Positions 17,133 to 26,528 are shown, counted from the first letter of the stretch. The stretch is 64,000 nucleotides of DNA from Palsa-504 sp963756575 (GCA_963756575.1 CAVWOM010000007.1:186001-250000), one strand, 5' to 3'. Made by a program: numbers and translations. Notes: generated from the sequence alone by a model not told the origin.

Positions 17133-18702
17133 TCAGAGACGCTTCTTGAGCATGCCGAAGACGCCGCGTACCACTTCCTTCTGCAGCTTCTTGCCCTCCT
17201 TGGACTGCAGGAACGAGGACACCGCGGCGACTCCGCCCGCCAGGGCGCCCGCGGCTTCCTTGTGCTCAGCGGCAGGCTGCCGGTGCGCCGCCGGAGCGTG
17301 AGCCGCCGGAGCGTGAGCGGCCAGGCTCCCCAGCCGGCGCCACAGCCGAGGCCGAAGCCGGTGGCGCCATCCGGGCGGCCAGGATCTCCCGGGCGCTCTG
17401 GTTGTCCACCCGGGTGCCGTACTTGGCCCACAGCGGCGACGCCTTGGCCTTGCCCTCGATGTCGTTGGCCGGTCCCATCCGGGAGGCCGGCGGCGTCACC
17501 CGGGTATGCACGACCGGCGTCGGCACGCCGGTCTCGGACAAGATCGTCACCGCGGCCTCGCCGATGCCCATCCCGGTCAGCAGCGTCTCCAGGTCGTAGA
17601 ACGGCGACTTGGGAAAGGTCGAGACGGTGGCCTTGAGCGCCTTGGCGTCCTCCGGAGTGAACGCGCGCAGCGCGTGCTGGACCCGGTTGCCGAGCTGGCC
17701 GAGGATCTCGCTCGGCACGTCCTTGGGGGTCTGCGTGATGAAGTACACGCCGACGCCCTTGGACCGGATCAGCCGGACGGTCTGCGCCACCGAGGTCAGG
17801 AATGCCTTCGAAGCGTCATCGAACAGCAGGTGCGCCTCGTCGAAGAAGAACGCCAGCTTCGGCTTGTCCAGGTCGCCCGCCTCGGGCAGCGCCTCGAACA
17901 GCTCGGCCAGCAGCCACATCAGGGCGGTCGAGAACAGCGTGGGCTTGTCCTGCACGGCGGGCAGCTCCAGGCAGGAGATGATCCCGCGGCCGTCGGCGGC
18001 GGTGCGCATCAGGTCGTGGACGTCGAGCATCGGCTCACCGAAGAACTCGTTGCCGCCCCCGTCCTCCAGCCCGACCAGCGACCGCAGCAGCACCCCGACC
18101 GTGGCCGAGGAGAGTCCGCCGATTCCCGTCAGCTCGGGCTTGCCGTCATCGGAGATCAAGAAGCTGAGCAAGGCCCGCAGGTCGGACAGGTCGAGCAGCG
18201 GCAGGCCCTTGGCGTCGGCGTAGTGGAACACCAGGGTCAGCGACTGCTCCTGGGTCTCGTTAGCCCCGAGCACCTTGGCCAGCAGCTGCGGCCCGAAGTC
18301 CGAGACGGTCGCCCTGATCGGGATCCCCGGTCCGATGCCGCCCAGCGCGAAGAACTCCACCGGGAAGCCCCGGGCCTGGAACTGCTGCCCGAGGTCGGCG
18401 GCGCGCTTGGCCGCCGCGCTGCTCGCGTCGCCCGGCTCGGCCACGCCGGACAGGTCGCCCTTGACGTCGGCCACGAACACCGGCACGCCCGCGGTCGACA
18501 GCTGCTCGGCCAGCCCCTGCAGCGTCTTGGTCTTGCCGGTGCCGGTGGCCCCGGCGATCAGGCCGTGGCGGTTGACCATCCGCAGCGGCAGCTTGACGAC
18601 CGCCTCGGTGACGACCGCGCCGTCGTGGACGCCGCGTCCCAGGTCAAGCGCGGCCCCGTCGGTGGCGTATGCGGTCGCGATCGTCTGCGCGAAGTCGGCC
18701 AT
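17133..18702 (-). CDS. HerA-like ATPase (DUF853 family) with a C-terminal frameshift
   Basis: About 520 residues if the frame is joined. Walker A is GATGTGKTKT, Walker B FFFDEAHLLFDD, and the RSKGVGVYFITQTPKDVPSE motif fits the HerA-like helicase/DUF853 ATPases, hexameric DNA-translocase relatives of unclear role. The main frame terminates at 17266 (APAACR), but another frame continues with AHAPAAHRQPAAEHKEAAGA and the family C-terminus VRGVFGMLKKRL, ending at 17133. One extra base in the four-base run at 17328-17331 would explain this. The ATPase core is intact in either case. Gene ends face away from the PadR remnant. Confidence 0.85.
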
Positions 18703-18742
18703 CCATCCCCCTGACCTGAAGAATCAGTAATCATCGCGCAGC

Positions 18743-18997
18743 CTACGCTGCCCCGGTTAGCCTGCCAGAAACACGGCAAGGACCGAACGGGCGGGGTTCA
18801 CGTCCCGGCGTCCCGGTTCCCGCGTCCTGGCCGGAGCCGTCCTCGCCCGAGTAGCGGACCCACTCGCGCTCGTGCCCCAGCCCGGCCCGCAAGGCGAGCA
18901 GCGGTCCCGATACCTCGGCGCCTGCCAGCGCCCGCTCGAGCGCCTCGTACTCGGCCAGCCTGGCCCGGTGCTCCCGGACCTGCCCGGCGGCACCACG
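18743..18997 (-). pseudogene. C-terminal remnant of a PadR-family regulator
   Basis: The open frame reads QVREHRARLAEYEALERAL, then GPLLALRAGLGHEREWVRY. This is the pattern of the PadR C-terminal helical (Vir_act_alpha_C) domain, with an xLLALRxGxxHExxW-like signature. No winged-helix N-terminus precedes it: a stop lies immediately upstream at 18998-19000. The frame is therefore a truncated relic. Assignment by motif memory only. Confidence 0.45.
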
Positions 18998-19083
18998 TCA
19001 ACGCCTACCAGCGCGGCGGCGAGATCATCGTGGACCTGTGCGGCTACGACGACGCCGGCATCCTGCCGCTACGCGTACGGAAC
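18991..19083 (+). pseudogene. Carotenoid oxygenase (RPE65/CCD) family fragment
   Basis: About 30 codons read HHVNAYQRGGEIIVDLCGYD, closely matching the family's iron-ligand region (a His followed by N-A-Y, then G-x-E-x-V-x-D). Upstream and downstream frames do not continue the family, so it is an isolated scrap beside the PadR remnant. Both look like debris of a lost locus. Confidence 0.35.
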
Positions 19084-19181
19084 CGGAACAGGAGCCGACG
19101 GCGGCTTCCCCGACCGGATCACCAAGGCCGACGTGGACGGCGGTGCCGAAGCCGGATAGTCCGAGCCGGGCACGGCCGCTA

Positions 19182-20330
19182 CTACCCTGGCTGATCGAGC
19201 GTCCGTAGCTCAGGGACCACCTCGGTCGCGAACAGCTCCGCGCTCCGCGTCACCTGCTCATGGGTGCTCGGCCCGATCGAGAACAGCGCATTGAGCTGAC
19301 CGAACCCGCCGAGCTCCTCATGCAGCTCGCGCAGCCGCCGCGTCACCGTGGCCGGATTGCCCACGATGGCCTGCCCGCCCTCCAGCAAGTCCTCGTAAGA
19401 CAGCTCGTAGAACGGCTTCATCCCGGACATCAGCACGCCGCGCAGCGACGACGGCGACATGTAGCCCGGGGGAGTGTGCATCGCACCGGGCTGCTTGAGC
19501 CCCTTGCGGAACAGCCACTCCAGCACCGGCTGGGCCTCCCGGTGCGCCTGCTCGTCGCTGTCCGCCACGTAGACCGGAACCGAGAAGGCGATCTTGTCCG
19601 GGTCGGGCACGTAGCCGAGGTCGGCCGCGGCCTGCCGGTAGCCGTCGAACCAGCGGCGCACCACCCGGGCCGGCGCGTACACCGACATGTAGGTGTAGCG
19701 GCGCTCGGCGCAGAACTTCATCGTCTCGGTGCTGCCCGCACCCGGGATGTAGACCGGCGGGTGCGGCTGCTGCAGCGGCCGCGGCCACAGGTTCACGTAC
19801 CGGTACTCGTAGTTGGGGCTGATCCACTGGAACATCTCCGGCGACGTCCAGGCCTTGATGATCAGGTCGTGGGCCTCGTTGAACCGGGCCCGGGACCGGG
19901 TCGGGTTGATGCTGTGGCCGAAGTACTCCCAGCCGATCCCGCGGACGAACCCGGACACGATCCGCCCGTTGCTGAGGTGATCGAGCATCGCGATCTCCTC
20001 AGCCACCCGCAGCGGGTTGCCGCGGATGCCGATGGCGTTGCCGAGCACCATGATCTTGGCCCGCTCGGTCCGCCGGGCCAGCGCCGCCGCCATGATGTTG
20101 GGCGACGGCATCAGCCCGTAGGCGGTCTGGTGGTGCTCGTTGACCGCGATCCCGTCGAACCCGAGCTGGTCCGCGTACTCGAGCTCGTCCAGGTACCGGT
20201 GGTAGAGCTGGTTGCCGAGCTTGGGGTCGAAGAAGCGGTTCGGGAACGTCAGCGCCGAAGACGGGTAGTTCTCGTCGAAGTCGTCAGGCAGGTACGGGTA
20301 GGGCATCAGGTGGAAGAAGGAGAACTTCAC
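19182..20330 (-). CDS. LLM-class flavin-dependent oxidoreductase
   Basis: A 382-residue bacterial-luciferase-like (TIM-barrel) protein. The first strand FSFFHLMPYPYLPDDFDENY, the IAVNEHHQTAYGLMPSPNIM segment and VLGNAIGIRGNPLRVAEEIAMLDHLSNGR are hallmarks of the family, which uses FMN or F420. The GIRGNPLRVAEE motif resembles alkanal/alkane-sulfonate-type monooxygenase relatives. Its start overlaps the end of the upstream hydrolase by 4 bp (ATGA), so translation is coupled. The pair may perform successive oxidation and hydrolysis of one substrate. Confidence 0.9.
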   Translation of the reverse strand: MKFSFFHLMPYPYLPDDFDENYPSSALTFPNRFFDPKLGNQLYHRYLDELEYADQLGFDGIAVNEHHQTAYGLMPSPNIMAAALARRTERAKIMVLGNAIGIRGNPLRVAEEIAMLDHLSNGRIVSGFVRGIGWEYFGHSINPTRSRARFNEAHDLIIKAWTSPEMFQWISPNYEYRYVNLWPRPLQQPHPPVYIPGAGSTETMKFCAERRYTYMSVYAPARVVRRWFDGYRQAAADLGYVPDPDKIAFSVPVYVADSDEQAHREAQPVLEWLFRKGLKQPGAMHTPPGYMSPSSLRGVLMSGMKPFYELSYEDLLEGGQAIVGNPATVTRRLRELHEELGGFGQLNALFSIGPSTHEQVTRSAELFATEVVPELRTLDQPG

Positions 20331-21115
20331 CGGCTCGCTCCGCTCAGGAAAGACGTCACCACGCCGGCGAACTCGGCCGGCCGCTCGAAGTACATGGCGT
20401 GGCCGCAGTCAGGAACCTCGGCGTAACGCGCGTCGGCGATCCGCTCGGCGTACCGCTGGCCGTGCGCCACCGGGATCAGCCGGTCGTCGGCCGGGCAGGC
20501 CACCAGCGTGGGAGCGGTGATCCGGCGCAGCCGCCGCTCCAGCTTGGGGTTGCTCAGGAACGGCACCCAGCCGAACCGGGCCAGCGCGCTCATGTCGCGG
20601 TACTGCGCCAGGATGAAGTCCACATCCGGCTCGGCGGGCAGCATCCCCGCCCCGGCCGCCGGATCGTGGAACAGCGCCGCCACCAGTTCCTCCGGTGACA
20701 TCAGGAACAGGTCAGCGACCGGGTGCTCCGGCAGCCGCAGCCCGGCCGGGGCCAGCAGCACCAGCGAGCCGATGCGGTGCGGGGCGGCCACCGCAAGCTC
20801 AGCCGCCAGCCAGCCGCCGAACGACGCGCCGACCACGTTCGGCCGCTCGAGCCCGAGCCCGTCCAGCAGGTCGAGGTAGTGGTAGACGAGGTCGTCCATC
20901 GCCTCCACCTCGGCGAAGTCGTCCGATTTCCCGAAACCTGGATGATCGGGCGCGATCACGTCGAACCCGGCCGCCAGCCGCCGGTGGAACTCGAGCCAGC
21001 TGCCGGCCCCGCCCGCCGCGTGCAGGAACAGCAGCGGCTCGCCCTGCCCGCCGCGCAGCAGGTGGACGCGGCCACCATCGAGTTCGAGGAATTCCTCAGC
21101 CGGAGCGTCTGTCAA
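20327..21115 (-). CDS. Alpha/beta hydrolase
   Basis: A 262-residue protein with oxyanion segment LFLHAAGGAGSW, nucleophile elbow GASFGGW, acid in CPADDRLIPV and His in PDCGHAMYFERP. The DHPGFGKSD motif and length match meta-cleavage-product hydrolase-like enzymes. It is the first gene of a two-gene operon with the LLM oxidoreductase, coupled by an ATGA overlap. It is divergent from the large unknown protein at 21306. Confidence 0.9.
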   Translation of the reverse strand: MTDAPAEEFLELDGGRVHLLRGGQGEPLLFLHAAGGAGSWLEFHRRLAAGFDVIAPDHPGFGKSDDFAEVEAMDDLVYHYLDLLDGLGLERPNVVGASFGGWLAAELAVAAPHRIGSLVLLAPAGLRLPEHPVADLFLMSPEELVAALFHDPAAGAGMLPAEPDVDFILAQYRDMSALARFGWVPFLSNPKLERRLRRITAPTLVACPADDRLIPVAHGQRYAERIADARYAEVPDCGHAMYFERPAEFAGVVTSFLSGASR

Positions 21116-21305
21116 CTCGTCACCTCCGTGGGGCGGCCCCCACGGCCGACGCTAGGCGTCAGGTAACGGCCCGGCAAGCACCAATCCCGGCGCATGTGCC
21201 GCACCACAAGAAGTGCGGCGTCCGGGCTGGCACAGGGCATAATTTGACCAAACGGGGTTACGTTTCCCACCTCCCCGCCGCCGACTCGCCTCGGATGGTG
21301 CCATC

Positions 21306-22976
21306 GTGGCCGACCTGCCAGAAGTGATCGGATTGCTCCACCGGGCCGACTGGACCCGCCTGTCCCTGTCCGCCGAGGTGCGCTTCGAGCGCGACCGCGA
21401 CCTGCTGGACAGCCGGATGCGCGCGCGAGTCCCGGCCTTCTACCGCGACATCGCGACGCGAGCGCGGACACGGACGCGGCCGCGGTCCAGCCCATCCGAC
21501 CGCGCGGCCCTGCTGATCGCGCCCGGCGCCCGTTACCGCCTGGAGCGCCAGGGCGAGGACGAACTGATCCAGGGGAGCGACGGCCAGCGCCGCTGGGTCT
21601 CGTGGTGGCCCCGTCCTTCCGATCGCCCGCCGGCCGAGGCCGCCTTCGGCCACGAACAGCCGGTCCCCGGGCTTTTCTGCCCGCAGGACCTGCTCGTCGG
21701 ACATGTCGTGGAGGTGCTCGGGCCGGTGACCGTCGGCGGCCGCGACGCGATAGCCATCACGGCCACACCCCGCGCCGGCCGGCGGCTCCAGCCCTACGAC
21801 CGCGTCGAGGCCGCCGTCGACGCCGAGCTGGGTATCGTGCTCCGCCGCGAGGAGACGTTCGAGGGACAGTTGCTCACCTTCACCGAGTTGGCGAACGTGA
21901 CGTTGAACCCGCCGGAAGCAGCCGACCCGGCCCGGTACACGGCGCCGCCGGGCAGCCGCAACCCCGACGAACCGGGGGCGGCGTCCGGCGGCCCGGACGG
22001 GAAGACGACGAACGTCATGGACCTCGCCGCGGGCGGCCTCGGCGCGCTGATCAAGCACGCGCCGCATTTCCCGGGCCACCGCGCGGACCCGGAGCCCGAG
22101 CCCGCCGAAGCGGCGATGCCGACACCCGACCCGGACGTCCTCGCGGCCGAAGACGGCACGGCGTCCGGCGATCTGCTGTACCTGCTCTACCGCAGCGGCG
22201 AGCCCCACGACCTGGCCGCCAGCATGCACGAGTGGCGCGACGGGGCCGTGATGGTGGCGCGACTCGCTCAGACCATTCGCGACTTCGGGGCTGGCGGCTT
22301 CGGCTCCCTCATCGAGGCGATGCCCTCCGCGACGACCGTGACCCGCGCGGACGCCCGGTTCCGTATCAGCGGCCCGGACCGGTACCGCGTCGACTACGCG
22401 CGCCACGATGACCGGCGCGCCGCGCGAGTGATCGCCTCCGACGGCGAGCGCCGCTGGCGGGTCTACCAGGACCGGACCATGACCGGCCCGGCCGGGCCGC
22501 TCGGGGAACCGGTCGCCTACCTCGTCGACACGAGCTGGCTGCTCCGCTGCCGTCTGTCCGCCGCCCTGGACATCACCTACCGTGGCCGCCGCGCCCGTCA
22601 ATTTCGCGTGGCCGGCCCCGACGGCGCCGAATTCCTGTCCGTCGGGCCGCTGATGTTCTTCCCGGCCGACGCGATCGTGGATGCCGAGACCGGCTGCCTG
22701 CTCCGGCTGATCTCCTATGTTGGCGACGCCCCCGTCGCCTGGTGGGAGCTGGATGACATCAGTACCGAACCGGGCGACCAGGATGACTTCCGGATCGCGG
22801 TCCCGCCTGGCACCCGCGTCGTGGAGGAAACCGGCAACCCGTTCGCCGACTACACCGCGACCATGCCCGGCCTGGCCGGCACCGCCGCCCGCACCGCCGT
22901 CGAGGCCGTCAGCCGCACCCACAGCGCCGTCTCCGCCGCCCGGAGCTTCCTGGACGACCTGCGCGGCCATCGCTAG
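21306..22976 (+). CDS. Large conserved-looking protein with two LolA/RseB-like halves (putative)
   Basis: A 556-residue protein starting at GTG. It has no signal peptide and no obvious transmembrane helix. Two similar halves are apparent: each has a stretch rich in alternating hydrophobic residues, an RYRxxRxG or DRYRVDYAR segment, a W-rich strand (RRWVSWWPRP; RRWRVYQDRT), and a closing part of the form VDAELGIVLRREETFEG or VDAETGCLLRLISY. That resembles LolA/outer-membrane-lipoprotein-carrier or RseB-type folds used by actinomycete proteins that read or bind lipidic ligands. A Pro/Glu-rich linker (~240-290) joins the halves. Function unknown. Intact and monocistronic. Confidence 0.55.
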   Translation: MADLPEVIGLLHRADWTRLSLSAEVRFERDRDLLDSRMRARVPAFYRDIATRARTRTRPRSSPSDRAALLIAPGARYRLERQGEDELIQGSDGQRRWVSWWPRPSDRPPAEAAFGHEQPVPGLFCPQDLLVGHVVEVLGPVTVGGRDAIAITATPRAGRRLQPYDRVEAAVDAELGIVLRREETFEGQLLTFTELANVTLNPPEAADPARYTAPPGSRNPDEPGAASGGPDGKTTNVMDLAAGGLGALIKHAPHFPGHRADPEPEPAEAAMPTPDPDVLAAEDGTASGDLLYLLYRSGEPHDLAASMHEWRDGAVMVARLAQTIRDFGAGGFGSLIEAMPSATTVTRADARFRISGPDRYRVDYARHDDRRAARVIASDGERRWRVYQDRTMTGPAGPLGEPVAYLVDTSWLLRCRLSAALDITYRGRRARQFRVAGPDGAEFLSVGPLMFFPADAIVDAETGCLLRLISYVGDAPVAWWELDDISTEPGDQDDFRIAVPPGTRVVEETGNPFADYTATMPGLAGTAARTAVEAVSRTHSAVSAARSFLDDLRGHR

Positions 22977-24099
22977 ACAGGACCAACTCTGAGGGCCAGG
23001 AAAGCAGCCCACGGCGATCTCCCTCGCCCGGCCTGCCGCGCGGATCGCGGGCCGGTGAAGGAGACGTCATGGCGGATCTTCCGGCCAAGCCCAGCCTCGA
23101 CCACCTGCGCCGCCAGGCCCGGGACCTGCTGCGCGCCGCCCACGCGGGCGACGCCGCGGCCGTCGGCCGCATCCGGGCGGTGGCGGACGCGCTGACCCTG
23201 GCCAGCGCGCAGCTGGCGGTGGCCCGCGAATACGGCTTCGCCAGCTGGACCCGGCTCCGGGACGAGGTCACCGCCCGCACCGCCAGCCTGGCCCGTCAGG
23301 CGGAAGCGTTCTGCGCGGCCAGCATTCGTGACGGCACCGGCCGGGCGGCCCGGATGCTGGCCGCCACCCCGGAACTCGCCCGCTATAGCTTCGCCACCGC
23401 GGTGATCCTGGGCGACGCCAATCGCGTCCGGACCGACCTCGGCCGCGATCCCGGCCTGCGACCAGGGCCGACCCGCGGACAGGCTGGACGCCGCTCCACG
23501 CGGTCAGCGCTTCGCGCTGGCACCAGCTCGACCCCGCCCGGGCTGGGGGACTGCTGACCGTGGCCCTGACGCTGCTCGACGCCGGCGCCGACCCCAACGG
23601 CCGCACCGGCGAGGCGGGCGGCCACGGCGGCTGGACCCCGCTGCGCTGTGCGGTCACCGGCGCGGCCAACCCGTCCATCACCCGGCTGCTGCTGAAGCGC
23701 GGCGCCGTGCCCGGCGACCACGACCTGTACCTGGCCGGGTTCGCCGGCGACAACCACGAGTGCCTGCGGCTGCTCCTGTTCCACGCCGCCGATGTCGCCC
23801 GGCTCGCCCGGATGGCGCTCGCCGCCCCGATCAGCCTCAACGACGCGGAGGGCGTGCACCTGCTGCTGGAAGCCGGCGCCGATCCCAGCCGCTACGCCGA
23901 CGACGCCACCCCGCCGTCACCGGTGGTCTACGCCGCCGTCCGATCCGGCTGCTCCGCCGAACTGACCGGCCTGCTGCTCGGCTACGGCGCCGACCCGCAC
24001 GCCCCCGGTCCCGACGGGCGCTCACCCTACGTCCTGGCCGTCACCCAGGGCCGGACCACGGTCGCCATGCTGCTACGCCAGCACGGCGCCGCCGTCGAG

Positions 24100-24366
24100 A
24101 TCACCGGCACCCATCCGCCCGCCCGCACCCCATCCGCCCGTCCGCACCCATCCGCCCCCCCGTCCGCACCCCTTCAGCCCGCCCGCACCCGCCCGTCCGT
24201 CCGCACCCCATCCGCCGCCCGTCCGCACCCCGCCCGCCCGTCCGCACCCCGCCCGTCCGCACCCCATCCGCCCGTCCGCACCCCGCCCGTCCGTCCGCAC
24301 CCCATCCGCCCGTCCGCACCCCGCCCGTCCGCACCCCGCCGCCCGTCCGCGCCCCGCCCGCCCCCG
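24100..24366. repeat. C-rich tandem repeat array at the ankyrin gene 3' end
   Basis: Many imperfect units of CCCGCCCGTCCGCACC type. They are strongly strand-asymmetric (C-rich on plus, G-rich on minus). The array lies between the last ankyrin unit and palindromic element copy B, and is translated as Arg/Pro/Ser/His only because the frame stays open. Confidence 0.85.
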
Positions 24367-24383
24367 CGCCCGTCCGGACCCGA

Positions 24384-24431
24384 TGAAACCGGGCTTCCAG
24401 TGCGTTCCAGCGCGCTGAAGGTCCAGTTTCA
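24384..24431. repeat. 48-bp dispersed palindromic element, copy B
   Basis: It begins TGAAACCGGGCTTCCAGTGC and ends GGTCCAGTTTCA, extended by GA/TC pairs on both sides. Same length and layout as copies A (16888) and C (31668). It lies inside the repetitive tail of the ankyrin reading frame. Confidence 0.75.
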
Positions 24432-24584
24432 TCGCATCTTCCGGCGGCCTCAGCCAGTCGACGTGAGTCCCGCCCTTCCCAATTATTCCAATGGCCCCAC
24501 CGGTCACAGAAACGTCCGCCTCATGGGTCGCAACGGCCGCACCAGTCACCGCCAACAGGATCCCCACCGCAAAATCAAGAAGTC

Positions 24585-24614
24585 TTGATTAAGATATGTT
24601 TATCAAGCTATGTT
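24585..24614 (+). promoter_or_regulatory. Putative promoter of the ArsR/MFS operon
   Basis: TTGATT (24585-24590) and TATGTT (24609-24614) are spaced 18 bp apart. This would start transcription about 24621, directly at the ATG of the regulator, implying a leaderless mRNA. No ribosome binding site precedes that ATG, which agrees. Confidence 0.4.
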
Positions 24615-24623
24615 GATAAACAT
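24596..24623. promoter_or_regulatory. Palindromic operator for the ArsR-type regulator
   Basis: Perfect 10-bp arms ATGTTTATCA (24596-24605) and TGATAAACAT (24614-24623) with an 8-bp spacer. AT-rich against a GC-rich background, it overlaps the predicted -10 box and the start codon, the classic position for autorepression. The binding protein is inferred to be the adjacent winged-helix regulator. Confidence 0.7.
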
Positions 24624-25206
24624 GGCTCAGATCCGTGACCCGCTGGCGCTGCGCGCGCTGGCCCATCCCTTGCGCTGGAAGCTGATCGACCTGCTCAATA
24701 GCGAGCAGTCGGCGACCGCAACGCGCTGCGCCGAGGTGCTGGGGGAGAGCGTCGCCAGCTGTGGCTACCACCTGGGCATCCTGGCCAAGTACGGCTATGT
24801 GGAGCCGGTCCCGGACCGGGCCGGGCGGGAGAAGCCGTGGCAGCTGGCGAGCCGGCGCCAGGATCTGTCCGCCGAGGGTCTCGACGAGGACGGCGCGCTG
24901 GCCGCCCAAGCCGCGTTCGAGGTGTTTCTTGACCACGAACTGGAGCGGATCAAGGACCGGCGGCGCCGCGCCGACCTCGAGCCAGCCGAATGGCGTGCGG
25001 CCAGCCGGGTCTCCGGGTCGACTACGTGGATGACCGCGGCCGAGCTCACCGAGGTCAAGGATCAGCTGGTCGCGATCGAGACACGGTTCGCCGGGCGGGA
25101 CGAGAACCCGGCGCTTCGGCCGCCCGGTGCGCGGGAGGTTCGCGTCTTCACGGTGACCTCGGTCGCCCCGCGCCTGCCGGGCGCACCTGGAGCGGGCGAG
25201 GCCTGA
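24622..25206 (+). CDS. ArsR-type winged-helix transcriptional regulator
   Basis: A 194-residue protein from ATG 24622; an in-frame ATG at 24610 lies within the operator. The N-terminal HTH shows RDPLALRALAHPLRWKLIDL and the recognition part GESVASCGYHLGILAKYGYV, as in ArsR/HTH_20 regulators paired with MFS pumps. No metal-binding cysteine pair is evident (one Cys in the HTH, one near 30), so a small organic ligand is more likely. The stop overlaps the MFS start (TGATG), so both form one operon under its own operator. Confidence 0.88.
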   Translation: MAQIRDPLALRALAHPLRWKLIDLLNSEQSATATRCAEVLGESVASCGYHLGILAKYGYVEPVPDRAGREKPWQLASRRQDLSAEGLDEDGALAAQAAFEVFLDHELERIKDRRRRADLEPAEWRAASRVSGSTTWMTAAELTEVKDQLVAIETRFAGRDENPALRPPGAREVRVFTVTSVAPRLPGAPGAGEA

Positions 25207-26528
25207 TGACGCTGCTGCGCGGGCCCTTGGCCGATCCCCGGTTCCGGCTCCTGCTGGCCGGGCAGTCACTGTCCTCGTTCGGTGATACCGCGCTCTACCT
25301 CACGCTCGGCATCTGGGCCAAGGCGCTGACCGGCAGCAACGCCGCCGCAGGCGGCGTGTTCCTGGCGCTGGGCATCCCGGCGCTGTTCGCCCCGGCCGGC
25401 GGCCACCTGGCCAACCGGGTCCGGCGGCGTCCGTTGCTGATCTGGGGCAACGCGCTGACCGCGGCGCTCGTCCTGTCGCTGCTGGCCGTCCACTCGCGCT
25501 CCGAACTGTGGATTATCTACCTGGTGGCGTTCGGCTACGGGGTGGCGTTCGGCGTGCTTGGCAGCGGCTTCGCCGGCTTGCAGAAGGACCTGCTGCCCGG
25601 CCCGGACCTGGCGGCGGCCAACGCCGCCCTGACCAGCATCGGCTACGGACTCCGGATCATCGCCCCGGTGGTCGGCGCCACGCTGTTCACCGCCTTCGGC
25701 GGCGGCGCGGTGGCCGTCATGGACGCGGCGACCTTCGCCGCCTCGATCGCCGCGCTGGCCGCCATCCGCCTCACCGAGTCGGTGCCCGAGCCGGCCGTGC
25801 CCGGGTCGTTCCGCCGGGAAGTCGCCGCCGGCGTCCGCCATCTGCGCCGCGTGCCGCTGCTGGCGCAGATCACCTTGGTGACCGCGTGCGCGTTCAGCAT
25901 CATCGGCCTGAACGAGACCATCATCTTCGCCGTCATCGGCCAGGGGCTGCACCGGCCGCCGTCGTTCTTCGGGATCTACAGCGGCGTGCAGGGAGCCGGT
26001 TCCGTCGCGGCCGGGATCGCCCTGCCTGCCCTGCTGCGCCGGGTCGGCACGGCACGGATGATCGGCCTGTCCCTGGCCTGGTTCACCCTGGGATGCGTCG
26101 CCTACCTCAGCGACTCGACCGCCCTGGTCCTGGCCGGTGCGTTCGCCGACGGCGCCGGGCTGGTCTGGCTGGTCGCCGTCACGGGGACGGCCATCCAGCG
26201 CTACACCCCGCCGCGGCTGCAGGGCCGGGCCCAGGCGGCCTGGACCATGGTCGTCGTCACCCCCCAGACGGTGTCCATCGCCGTGGGCGCCGCCCTGATC
26301 TCCTACCTCAGCTACCGGGTCATGCTGCTGGCCGTCATCGCCGTCGTCGGCGCGTGCGCCGCCGTCATCCTGATCCGCCCGGCCCCCGAACCGGCTCCCG
26401 AGTCAGCCTCCGGACCGGCTCCCGAGTCAGCCCCCGGACCGGCCCCCGAGTCAGCCCCCGAGCCAGCCCCTGGGCCGGCTCTCCCAGTCAGCCCCCGAAC
26501 CGGCTCCCAGGTGATTACAGACTTTTGA
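25206..26528 (+). CDS. MFS transporter (enterobactin-exporter/EntS-like fold)
   Basis: A 440-residue, ~12-helix transporter beginning MTLLRGPLADPRFRLLLAGQ, with the MFS loop motif GHLANRVRRRPLL between helices 2 and 3. This family (MFS_3/EntS-like) exports drugs or siderophores. Coupled to the ArsR-type regulator by a stop/start overlap, it is probably induced by its own substrate. The last ~50 residues are a Pro/Ala/Glu/Ser tail from 24-bp repeats (PAPESAPGPAPESAPEPAP), absent from ordinary family members and likely a recent extension. Confidence 0.88.
   Translation: MTLLRGPLADPRFRLLLAGQSLSSFGDTALYLTLGIWAKALTGSNAAAGGVFLALGIPALFAPAGGHLANRVRRRPLLIWGNALTAALVLSLLAVHSRSELWIIYLVAFGYGVAFGVLGSGFAGLQKDLLPGPDLAAANAALTSIGYGLRIIAPVVGATLFTAFGGGAVAVMDAATFAASIAALAAIRLTESVPEPAVPGSFRREVAAGVRHLRRVPLLAQITLVTACAFSIIGLNETIIFAVIGQGLHRPPSFFGIYSGVQGAGSVAAGIALPALLRRVGTARMIGLSLAWFTLGCVAYLSDSTALVLAGAFADGAGLVWLVAVTGTAIQRYTPPRLQGRAQAAWTMVVVTPQTVSIAVGAALISYLSYRVMLLAVIAVVGACAAVILIRPAPEPAPESASGPAPESAPGPAPESAPEPAPGPALPVSPRTGSQVITDF
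26389..26510. repeat. 24-bp-type tandem repeats in the MFS C-terminal codons
   Basis: Imperfect units such as CCCGAGTCAGCCCCCGGACC are repeated about four to five times immediately before the stop, adding a Pro/Ala/Glu/Ser tail. One of several arrays in this window placed at a gene's 3' end. Confidence 0.75.

Larger units (their letters stand above)
23069..24588 (+). pseudogene. Ankyrin-repeat protein, frameshifted, with a repetitive C-terminal extension
   Basis: ATG 23069 starts MADLPAKPSLDHLRRQARDL, an actinomycete ankyrin-protein N-terminus. Near 23455 the frame breaks: downstream the other frame gives ADPRTGWTPLHAVSASRW and the ankyrin units LLDAGADPNGR, WTPLRCAVTGAANPS, LLLEAGADPSRY, LLLGYGADPHAPG. 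Adding one G after GGCCTG near 23457 restores it. The last ~110 codons are Arg/Pro/Ser-rich, from imperfect CATCCGCCCGTCCGCACCCC repeats, and probably run past the original stop into repeats and palindromic element copy B. The ankyrin region would mediate protein contacts. Confidence 0.7.
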
